Of a stretch of 64,000 nt of DNA, positions 56,426-64,000 are shown in pieces. The stretch is from NCBI RefSeq assembly GCF_013394595.1, contig NZ_CP053348.1, forward strand, positions 2,258,001 through 2,322,000. The letters are read 5' to 3'. Every line of letters begins with the position of its first letter. The first letter of the stretch is position 1. The notes under the pieces were generated by a model. The model had not been told where the DNA came from. It saw nothing but the letters and a program-made list of their open reading frames with translations, and ran no database searches. Source of the stretch: Winogradskyella forsetii (lineage in GTDB: Bacteria; Bacteroidota; Bacteroidia; Flavobacteriales; Flavobacteriaceae). The position numbers and the translations under genes are program-made.

Positions 56426-57610
56426 ATGAAAAAATTTCTACTCTTATCAGTCCTTGTTTCGGTACTTGTATCTTGTAGTGCCAAAAAACAAATAGAAAGT
56501 GCTATTAGCAACGGAAATTACGACGAAGCCATTTCTGAAGCCTTAAGAAAACTTGAAAATAATAAAGACAAAAATCGCAAGCAAGATTATATTGTGATGC
56601 TTGAGGACGCGTATTATAAAGTTTTGGAAGAGGATTTACAGACCATTGCTCATTTTAAAAAAGATGGTAATCCTGAGCAATATAAAACAATTTATAATAT
56701 TTATGTGGATTTGGACGAAAGACAAAAGGCTATTAAACGTGTGTTGCCTTTACAGATAAATGGGAAAACATTACGTCTTGAATTTAACGATTACAGTTCT
56801 GAAATCGTAGATTATAGATATAAAACATCTGAGTATTTAATAGGTCAAGGAATTACTTTGTTAGATTCCGGAGATAAATTTAATGCCAGAAAAGCCCATG
56901 GTATTTTCAGTTATATTGAACAAAAAAACCCAAACTTTGAAGAAACCAGAAGCTTAATAACTGAAGCCCATGAGAAAGGAATGGATTACATACATGTGTC
57001 CATTCAAAACCAAACACGTCAAATAATACCGCAACAGTTGGAAGCCGAATTGGTAGATTTCAATACCTATGGTTTGAATCAATTCTGGACAACCTATCAT
57101 GCCAATCCTAACGAAACTATTGATTACGATTTTGCCATGCAATTGCAATTGAAGCAAATTAACATATCACCAGAGCGTTTTAACGAACGTCAGATACTGA
57201 GAGAAAAGCAAATAGTCGATGGTTGGGAGTACCAACTGGATAGAAATGGTAATGTAAAAAAAGACAGTTTGGGTAATGATATAAAGATTGATAAAATCAT
57301 AAAAGTCAGAGCTCGGTTTGTTGAAGTATTGCAGACCAAATCTGCCCAAGTTGTTGCAGATGTTGTGTATACGGATTTAAAACAAAACCAAGTGATTGAT
57401 GCCTTTTCCATTGATAGCGGCTTTGTTTTTGAAAATGTGTTTGGACATTTTAGAGGTGACAAGAGAGCTTTAAACAGGGATGATATTCATCTATTAAATC
57501 AAAGACAGCTTCGTTTTCCTAGTGACGAACAAATGGTATACGATACAGGAGAAGATTTAAAACTAAAATTGAAAGATATTATTGGTTCTTATCCTATTAG
57601 AAGAAGTTAG
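56426..57610 (+). CDS. Hypothetical lipoprotein, 394 aa
   Basis: Lipobox Cys17 (LVSCSAKK). Residues 18-200 are helical, with a TPR-like feel (GNYDEAISEALRKLENNKDK ... NARKAHGIFSYIEQKNPNFE). The rest is a beta-rich domain (HVSIQNQTRQIIPQQLEAEL ... VRARFVEVLQTKSAQVVADV). It resembles unnamed flavobacterial lipoproteins. Facing the periplasm or the surface; function unknown. It has its own terminator. Confidence 0.82.
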   Translation: MKKFLLLSVLVSVLVSCSAKKQIESAISNGNYDEAISEALRKLENNKDKNRKQDYIVMLEDAYYKVLEEDLQTIAHFKKDGNPEQYKTIYNIYVDLDERQKAIKRVLPLQINGKTLRLEFNDYSSEIVDYRYKTSEYLIGQGITLLDSGDKFNARKAHGIFSYIEQKNPNFEETRSLITEAHEKGMDYIHVSIQNQTRQIIPQQLEAELVDFNTYGLNQFWTTYHANPNETIDYDFAMQLQLKQINISPERFNERQILREKQIVDGWEYQLDRNGNVKKDSLGNDIKIDKIIKVRARFVEVLQTKSAQVVADVVYTDLKQNQVIDAFSIDSGFVFENVFGHFRGDKRALNRDDIHLLNQRQLRFPSDEQMVYDTGEDLKLKLKDIIGSYPIRRS

Positions 57611-57631
57611 ATTAGTAAAACATATAGAATA

Positions 57632-57660
57632 AAAAACTCTTACTTAGGTAGGAGTTTTTT
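57632..57660 (+). terminator. Terminator of the 394-aa lipoprotein gene
   Basis: ACTCTTAC-TTAG-GTAGGAGT stem extended by A/T pairs, followed by TTTTTTG; about 25 bases past the stop. Confidence 0.85.
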
Positions 57661-57772
57661 GTTTTTAGTTGTTTTAATTATAGAATTTACTATAATTAAA
57701 ATTCGATAAAAGTTTTAATATCATCACAACCATTCATAAGAAACTATCTCATAAAAATAAAACTTACCAATC

Positions 57773-60700
57773 ATGAAAAAATTTACACTTCTCCTACTTC
57801 TCGTTTTTTATTCCATATTTTGTTTTTCTCAAGGACCAACGGTTTATATTACAAATGGTGGCAGTGGTTATTCTGTGATAGAGGGCAACACTTATATGTT
57901 TACGGTTAGTATGTATAGCGCATCAACGACTGATGTTATAATTGATGTTGCAACTATTGCAATTACAGCCGATGCAGGTGATTATACACCTTTAAATACA
58001 ACTATTACAATTCCTGCAGGTCAGTTGAGTAGTAATGCACTCTCTATTCCAACTAATAATGATTCTACAATAGAATTAAATGAAACTTTTACTATACAAG
58101 CAAATATTACTTCCGGTAATACGGCAAATACGGACGTCTTTAGGAATATATTGTTATATGATAATGATAATACACCAACTGTTTCTACATACACGTCTCC
58201 AAGTTTAGTTGAAGGCGAAGGTTACAATTTTTATGTTTCTTTAAGCAATTATTTTAGTTCTGATGTAACAATAGATTTTAATACTACAGATGGTACAGCA
58301 GATGCTTCAGATTACAACCCAACTAATTCGTCGGAAACGATTTCTGCTGGTCAACTTAATGCTTCTTTTTTAATCAGCACGCAACAAGATGCCCTTGTAG
58401 AATCTGATGAAACCTATACCATAACAGCTACTATAACTTCAGGAAATACTACAAACAACAGCCTAGTCATTACGGTCACTATTAGAGATAATGATACTAC
58501 GCCAACCATAAGTTTGAATTCTTACAATACTAATGAAGGTAGTGCAGCATACATCTATGCCAATTTAGATAGAGCATTTAACGCTAATGTTATTGTACAA
58601 TTAAGCACTTCTAATGGCACTGCTGACAACTCAGATTATACAAGTCTTACACAAACCAAAACTATTGTAGCTGGCAATACTGGTGTGAATTTTAGGGTAT
58701 ATACTACAGATGATACTTTGGACGAACCTGAAGAATCTATAAATTTCACCGCAACAGTTACTTCTGGTAATACCACAAATAGTTCAGAATCTGGAAGCTT
58801 TAATATAATAGATAATGATGGTATGCCAGATTTTAGTATTCAACCCTATTATGATTATAATGATCCTAATGAGCAAGGTTCATCAGGATTAATTGTTGAA
58901 GAAGGTTACGACCTTAAATTTACACCAAGATTAACACATCCAAGTTCCGTTGATACAGATTTTGTAATTACCACTACTAACGGAACTGCAGATAATACTG
59001 ATTATACGACGTCGACCATAAACATTACAATTCCTGCAGGTCAATATTCTAATTATTATGAGGTATATAGTTACCCTACCACTTTAGACCAACTCGATGA
59101 AGCTGATGAAAATATGTTTATTGACGCTGTTGTAACTTCTGGTAATACTTATAACACTAATGACTCAGTTGAAGGGATTATTTTAAATAATTACCATCTC
59201 AATGCACAACCAGACGTTGTAACTACAATTTTGGAAGTTGGAACAACATTCCAAGTTTTAGATAATGATACTTTTGAAGGCTTACCTGTTGAGGTTGCAG
59301 ATTTAAATCTTACGCTTCTAAGTTCTAATTCCGTTGGAATTACACTAAATTCCACTGGACTTTTAACGGTTCCAACAAGCGTACCAATGGGTTATTATTC
59401 TTTGGAATATCAAATTTGTGAAACCGTAAACCCTAGTAATTGTGATACTGCTGCTATAGCCATCAGAGTTCTATCACCTTTAGATGTGAGTTATACAGCG
59501 ACATATGTAGATCATAATGGTGATAGTTTTGTGAGTGCTGGAGATACAGTAGAGTACGAATTTACTGTAACCAACAACGGAAATGCGCCCATTACAGCTA
59601 TTGATGCCATAGTTGATTATCAAGACTTAGATATTATTGGTGGTCCATTAGCAAGTTTAGGCGCAGGACTAACTGACGCTACAACCTTTACGGCCTTATA
59701 TATTATTACACAAGATGATATTAATTTTGGGTTCTACGCCGGTGATCTTGAAGGTGCTTATTTTTATGGAACTTATTATGGCATTGAACATCAGGAGTAC
59801 TTGTATGATCAAATTCAAAGTTTTAGTTTACAACAATCAGATGGAATTCAATTTAACGCCTTTGTTGACACCAATGGTAATGGGACTCAAGAAACAGGGG
59901 AAGTCAATTTTCCTTTAGGCCATTTTAATTATGAAGTGAATAGTGAAAATGTGATTAACAATCTGTATGTATCTCCACATTATTTATATGAATCCAATCC
60001 ATCGACAACCTATGAGCTTTCATATACAGTGGATGCTGATTATGCCGCTAATAATACTACTGCAACAAGTTACTCTAACATCACAGTTCCTGTTGGCTCT
60101 GGAATAACTACTTATGATTTTCCTATTACCGTGACGCCTTATAATGATTTATCAATTGATGTTTCATCGTCTTGGAGACCACCTATTCCTGGTTTTCAGT
60201 ATTGGAATTATATTAGCTATACCAACAATTCAAATGAAACAGTATCATCTGGCACCATAGATTTTACGATGGATGGTGCACTTAGTTTACTGAGTGTTCA
60301 TGAGGTGAATAATTATTGGAACAATTATAACCCAATCTCAGTAAGCACTACGCCTAATGGCTTTTCTTACACCTTTAGTAATTTGCAACCTTACCAAACC
60401 AAACGCCTTTGGGTAAAAATGCAGGTTCCAACATTACCTACTGTTAGCCTTGGCCAATTGGTTACAAATTCTGTGGATATTGAATTACTGACTGATGAAA
60501 TTTCGCCATCGAATAACACATCGAGTTTAACACAAACCATTGTAGGTTCATACGATCCAAACGATATAACGGAAAAGCATGGTGAGGACATCCTTTTCTC
60601 ATCATTCTCAACAGACGATTATTTAACCTACACCATTCGTTTTGAAAACACAGGAACTGCCAATGCCATTAACATAAGAGTTGAAGATCTCTTAGATGAA

Positions 60701-61225
60701 CAATTAGATGAATCTACACTCAAAATGGTAGATGCCAGCCATGTATACAGTTTAGAGCGTGTTGGAAAACAGTTAAAATGGAATTTCTTTGGCGTTAATC
60801 TTCCGCCTTCAGAGGGTAATGACTCACAGGTTGGTCATGGCTTTATCATTTTTAAGATAAAACCGTTTCCAGATTTCGCTATAGGCGATGTGATACCAAA
60901 CACTTCAGAAATTTATTTTGATTTTAATCCTGCAATAGTAACCAATACTTGGAATACTACATTTGTTGAAACTTTAAGTATAGCTGAATCTGATTTTAGC
61001 AACTTAACTGTTTATCCGAACCCTGTAAAAGATATACTCCTTATTAGTAATAATTCTGAAATTTCTACTGTTGAAATCAGTTCAATTCTTGGAAAACAAA
61101 TTTTATCGAAATCAGTCGATGCTTTTGCTACCGAAATTGATTTGAGTAAGTTTTCTGATGGTGTTTACTTCGTGAAGATAAAAAGTGATAATGGAGAAAA
61201 GATTGTAAAGGTTCTTAAAGAATAA
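57773..61225 (+). CDS. Calx-beta-repeat T9SS-secreted protein (1150 aa)
   Basis: Signal peptide MKKFTLLLLLVFYSIFCFSQ. Residues about 25-470 carry four Calx-beta-like repeats of about 110 residues with recurring phrases (TNDDSTIELNETFTI-like, TSGNTTN, IRDNDTTPT and TADNTDYT). Then come a cadherin-like or Ig segment, a DUF11/CARDB-like region (VEYEFTVTNNGNAPITAIDA), the GSYDPNDI domain (from about 925; LTYTIRFENTGTANAINIRV) and a T9SS type A tail (VYPNPVKDILLI ... GVYFVKI ... KIVKVLKE). Calx-beta repeats bind calcium in adhesion proteins. The C-terminal cassette order is that of the FG-GAP proteins at the other end of the window. Confidence 0.93.
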   Translation: MKKFTLLLLLVFYSIFCFSQGPTVYITNGGSGYSVIEGNTYMFTVSMYSASTTDVIIDVATIAITADAGDYTPLNTTITIPAGQLSSNALSIPTNNDSTIELNETFTIQANITSGNTANTDVFRNILLYDNDNTPTVSTYTSPSLVEGEGYNFYVSLSNYFSSDVTIDFNTTDGTADASDYNPTNSSETISAGQLNASFLISTQQDALVESDETYTITATITSGNTTNNSLVITVTIRDNDTTPTISLNSYNTNEGSAAYIYANLDRAFNANVIVQLSTSNGTADNSDYTSLTQTKTIVAGNTGVNFRVYTTDDTLDEPEESINFTATVTSGNTTNSSESGSFNIIDNDGMPDFSIQPYYDYNDPNEQGSSGLIVEEGYDLKFTPRLTHPSSVDTDFVITTTNGTADNTDYTTSTINITIPAGQYSNYYEVYSYPTTLDQLDEADENMFIDAVVTSGNTYNTNDSVEGIILNNYHLNAQPDVVTTILEVGTTFQVLDNDTFEGLPVEVADLNLTLLSSNSVGITLNSTGLLTVPTSVPMGYYSLEYQICETVNPSNCDTAAIAIRVLSPLDVSYTATYVDHNGDSFVSAGDTVEYEFTVTNNGNAPITAIDAIVDYQDLDIIGGPLASLGAGLTDATTFTALYIITQDDINFGFYAGDLEGAYFYGTYYGIEHQEYLYDQIQSFSLQQSDGIQFNAFVDTNGNGTQETGEVNFPLGHFNYEVNSENVINNLYVSPHYLYESNPSTTYELSYTVDADYAANNTTATSYSNITVPVGSGITTYDFPITVTPYNDLSIDVSSSWRPPIPGFQYWNYISYTNNSNETVSSGTIDFTMDGALSLLSVHEVNNYWNNYNPISVSTTPNGFSYTFSNLQPYQTKRLWVKMQVPTLPTVSLGQLVTNSVDIELLTDEISPSNNTSSLTQTIVGSYDPNDITEKHGEDILFSSFSTDDYLTYTIRFENTGTANAINIRVEDLLDEQLDESTLKMVDASHVYSLERVGKQLKWNFFGVNLPPSEGNDSQVGHGFIIFKIKPFPDFAIGDVIPNTSEIYFDFNPAIVTNTWNTTFVETLSIAESDFSNLTVYPNPVKDILLISNNSEISTVEISSILGKQILSKSVDAFATEIDLSKFSDGVYFVKIKSDNGEKIVKVLKE

Positions 61226-61234
61226 AGCCATAGA

Positions 61235-61295
61235 CCATCCAAACTAAAATTCTCATATTAAACCATAATTAAATATGAGGATTTTAGTTTGATGG
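61235..61295. terminator. Long imperfect hairpin after the Calx-beta gene
   Basis: Arms of 24-25 bases (CCATCCAAACTAAAAT / TCTCATATT and complement), one bulge and one G-T pair. It lies 9 bases past the stop. There is no T run, so it may stabilise the 3' end as much as terminate. Confidence 0.6.
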
Positions 61296-61762
61296 AATAG
61301 TAATAGGTTAGCAAATTCACTTATTCTTATCATTTATTTTTATGGACAATTCTAAATCATTATTTAAGTACTACTCATTAATTTGTTTGTGAAATTTAAG
61401 GCTATATTGTAATAAAAATGATATAATTTTAAATAAAAACAGGTTAAAGTCTTTTTTTTAAAAGAAGTTAATTCACAAACTTCTTAGTGTCAATGATTAA
61501 TAATAGCAAAAAAAAGCCTATCATTGCTGCCTAAATCTAAATAATGAAAATTATCAGTTCAGAATAAAAATGAACAGAAATACATTTTATCGAAGATTTA
61601 ATGCGTTTCATCGTTTTTTTATTTTGTGAATAATTTTTATATTTCTATATTTGACCTCCCTCAATAGTAAATTCAATACCTATTTTTTTAAACCAATGAA
61701 TTTATTGCTAGTAATTTGAGTACCAAAGAATTATTGTTCCCTAACAATAACCCACTTATATC
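61296..61762. other. AT-rich intergenic region
   Basis: About 470 bases between the two secreted-protein genes. No open frame, hairpin or dispersed repeat seen. Confidence 0.5.
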
Positions 61763-64000
61763 ATGAAACAAAGTTTTTCCTTGATTATCATCTGGTTGAT
61801 TGCTTTAATCTATTCAATAGACTTAACAGCTCAAAACGAGTTTATCACGACTTGGAAAACAGATAATCCTGGCGTAACTAATTCAACGTCTATAAGGATA
61901 CCTACCGCTGGTGGAGGCTATAATTATGATATAGACTGGGACAACGATGGTAATTTTGATCAATTTGGGGTTAATGGAACAGTTACCCATGATTTTGGAA
62001 CTGCCGGCATTTACACAATTAGGATCAAAGGGAGTTTTCCAAGAATTTATTTTAACAATGCTGGAGATCGAAGAAAAATAATTGAAATTAATCAATGGGG
62101 CACTATAGCTTGGGATTCCATGTATAGAGCCTTTTTTGGATGTAGCAATTTAGAGTTAAACACTACAATCACCGATGCTCCAGATTTTAGCAATGTCTCA
62201 TTCATAAATTTAAGGGGCATGTTTAGAAATGCTAGTAGTTTCGATGGTTCTATTAATCATTGGGATGTTTCAAATGCTTTCAACATGCAAAATATGTTTT
62301 ACGGAGCTACATCTTTCAATCAGAATTTAAGTTCTTGGGATGTCTCTAGTGTAAGGAATATGTCTGGCATGTTTTATGGCGCTTCATCTTTCAATCAAGA
62401 TATCGGAGCTTGGGATGTTTCTAAAGTGGAATATATGATTCAGATGTTCTTTGGAGCTACGTCTTTTGATCAAGATTTAAGTAACTGGGATGTATCTAAT
62501 GTTTACCAAATGATTCAGATGTTCTTTGGAGCTACTTCTTTTGATCAAGATATAAGTGACTGGGATGTATCTAATGTTTACCAAATGATTGATATGTTTA
62601 GAGATGTAACTCTTTCGACAATTAATTACGAAAACTTATTGATAGGCTGGAATAGTTTGCCCTTAAGACCTGGAGTAAATTTTCATGGTGGGAATAGTCA
62701 ATATTGTTCTCCTGCCGCAGTAGCTGCACGGGCTAATATGATAGCTTCTGATAATTGGAATATTATTGATGGAGGCAAGACTCCACCTACTGCTGTTTGC
62801 ATTTCGACACCCATTACTATATACTTAGATAATAGTGGCAATGCTACATTATTAGAAAGTGATATTGATAATGGGTCCACATTGAATTGTGGAGGCACAT
62901 TAGGGCTATCTTTATCTCAAACCACCTTTACTTGTTTAGATATAGGCAGTAATACTGTAACTCTTACTGCCGATGACGGAGAAGGAAATACAAGCACATG
63001 CGAAACGACTGTTATTGTAGAAGACAATAGCGCAATTGCTGGTTCAGATCAAACTACTATAAGTTGTGATGTTACAACAGTCTCCTTGGCAGCTAATAGT
63101 GTTACAGGCTTGTGGACAGCGTCACCCGATACTGGCTATTTTAGTGACGAAACTGCATATAATTCCGATTTTACTGGAGAAAGCGGTACTACCTATACCT
63201 TAACTTGGACGTCTACTAGCACTTCACCTTGTGGAGATCCTTCTGACACCATTATTGTAACCATTCCTGATTGCGGCAACAGCTTAGCCTTTCAGGGTGT
63301 GGATGAGTATATCAGTTTTGGTAATAATTATAATCTAAATAGTTCATTCAGTATCGAAGCATGGATAAAACCTGATAATTTTTCTGGTACTAAAACAATA
63401 TTTTCAAAAAGAGATGGCACATCTACAGCTTCTGGTTATGACCTAAGTCTTATTGGAAATCTTTTAAACTTCCGCTATAATAATAGCACAATTATCGCAA
63501 CTGAAACTATGAATACTAATAAATGGTATCATATTGCTGTGACTTTCAATGGCTCTACTTATCTACTCTATGTTGACGGATTCAAATTAACTTCAGCAAA
63601 TGGTTCACTACCAAATTCTAATACAAACAATGCGTTAATTGGTGCCATGGATAGAACAGGTAATTTGCCAATTAATCATTTTAGCGGAGGTATCGATGAA
63701 GTTCGCATGTGGAACATAGCCTTATCCCAAGATCAGATTCGAGAAATGATGAATCAAGAAATTAAACAAAACAATGCCTATGTGATGGGTCAAGTTATAC
63801 CTATAAATATAACAGGTGATTTACTTTGGAATAATTTAATAGGCTATTACCAAATGGCGACTGGACCACATTCAAGTGTGGTTTCAGGAATTATAAATGA
63901 TATATCAACGGTTTCTCCTGTTTCAGGCAATATCAATGCTATGACTACTATTCAGAATGAGACAGCTCCAATTCCCTATATTTCTCAAGGAAATTCTTGG
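61763..64000 (+). CDS. BspA-like/LamG secreted protein, 3' end outside window
   Basis: 746 codons are visible to the right edge, without a stop. Signal peptide MKQSFSLIIIWLIALIYSID + LTAQ. About residues 115-290 contain BspA/DUF285-type repeats of 25 residues (MFYGATSFNQNLSSWDVSSV, MFFGATSFDQDISDWDVSNV). An HYR- or Ig-like region follows (TVTLTADDGEGNTSTCETTV), then a LamG-type concanavalin fold from about 508 (SLAFQGVDEYISFGN ... SIEAWIKPDNFSG ... FSGGIDEVRMWNIALS). A T9SS tail is expected beyond the edge. Adhesion or glycan binding is inferred. Confidence 0.9.
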   Translation, partial: MKQSFSLIIIWLIALIYSIDLTAQNEFITTWKTDNPGVTNSTSIRIPTAGGGYNYDIDWDNDGNFDQFGVNGTVTHDFGTAGIYTIRIKGSFPRIYFNNAGDRRKIIEINQWGTIAWDSMYRAFFGCSNLELNTTITDAPDFSNVSFINLRGMFRNASSFDGSINHWDVSNAFNMQNMFYGATSFNQNLSSWDVSSVRNMSGMFYGASSFNQDIGAWDVSKVEYMIQMFFGATSFDQDLSNWDVSNVYQMIQMFFGATSFDQDISDWDVSNVYQMIDMFRDVTLSTINYENLLIGWNSLPLRPGVNFHGGNSQYCSPAAVAARANMIASDNWNIIDGGKTPPTAVCISTPITIYLDNSGNATLLESDIDNGSTLNCGGTLGLSLSQTTFTCLDIGSNTVTLTADDGEGNTSTCETTVIVEDNSAIAGSDQTTISCDVTTVSLAANSVTGLWTASPDTGYFSDETAYNSDFTGESGTTYTLTWTSTSTSPCGDPSDTIIVTIPDCGNSLAFQGVDEYISFGNNYNLNSSFSIEAWIKPDNFSGTKTIFSKRDGTSTASGYDLSLIGNLLNFRYNNSTIIATETMNTNKWYHIAVTFNGSTYLLYVDGFKLTSANGSLPNSNTNNALIGAMDRTGNLPINHFSGGIDEVRMWNIALSQDQIREMMNQEIKQNNAYVMGQVIPINITGDLLWNNLIGYYQMATGPHSSVVSGIINDISTVSPVSGNINAMTTIQNETAPIPYISQGNSW
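62435..62584 (+). repeat. 75-base direct tandem repeat in the BspA-like gene
   Basis: Two adjacent 75-base copies (62435-62509 and 62510-62584) differing at only three positions by eye, each encoding one 25-residue BspA unit (MIQMFFGATSFDQD...). Confidence 0.85.

Overview
The window looks like a chromosomal segment of a low-GC marine-type member of the Flavobacteriaceae (Bacteroidota). The reasons are the AT-rich sequence, several very large secreted proteins ending in a type IX secretion (T9SS) type A sorting domain, promoters of the Bacteroidota form TTTG-N19-TAnnTTTG, a small SRP RNA, and lineage-typical genes (LytS/LytTR pair, DUF2721, DUF2007, FabV, long-form RluA). The genus cannot be read from the sequence. 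No phage, insertion sequence, CRISPR array, rRNA or tRNA was recognised.

Layout. 1-9.7 kb: three tandem minus-strand genes for giant FG-GAP/VCBS-repeat T9SS proteins, the first cut by the window edge. They sit behind a YheT-like hydrolase (9.7-10.7 kb), and a decayed copy of the 3' end of that hydrolase lies in front of the first one. 10.9-16.5 kb: adenine deaminase (ade), tRNA-Ile lysidine synthase (tilS), an unknown protein and PabB, in a stretch crowded with short dispersed repeats, three of which are translated as part of housekeeping proteins. 16.7-24.8 kb: aldose epimerase, DEAD-box helicase, an ECF sigma factor / 58-aa protein / MscS-like channel operon, DUF2721, an ExbB-like protein, a LytS-LytTR two-component pair and a GYF-like protein. 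25-33 kb: lpd-fabV behind a near-consensus promoter, a PAS-LuxR regulator, an Lrp regulator divergent from a Cys/Met PLP enzyme, and a YadA-head-like repeat protein. 33.4-39 kb: NhaC-type antiporter, then an oxidative-stress group (peroxiredoxin, thioredoxin, an 85-aa protein, convergent KatG). 39.4-48.7 kb: hypotheticals, DUF2007, a YbiT-like ABC-F ATPase with one degenerate ATP site, a thioredoxin-fold lipoprotein without cysteines, transaldolase, SDR, SRP RNA, glutaminyl cyclotransferase, thioesterase. 49-57.6 kb: surface lipoproteins, glyA divergent from fumarylacetoacetase, long RluA-type pseudouridine synthase. 57.7-64 kb: a Calx-beta T9SS protein and a BspA-like/LamG secreted protein cut by the right edge.

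Themes. First, secreted adhesin-like proteins built of tandem repeats dominate both ends. Three of them share one C-terminal cassette (SYDPND domain plus T9SS tail), and in two of those this cassette is almost identical at DNA level. Second, many small palindromic or tandem repeats (at least seven families) fill intergenic gaps, and some have entered reading frames in ade, tilS and pabB. I did not find a clear new defence or biosynthetic system. The most original signals are the in-frame repeats, the duplication scar at 2.3 kb, the asymmetric ABC-F protein and the sigma factor / small protein / channel operon.
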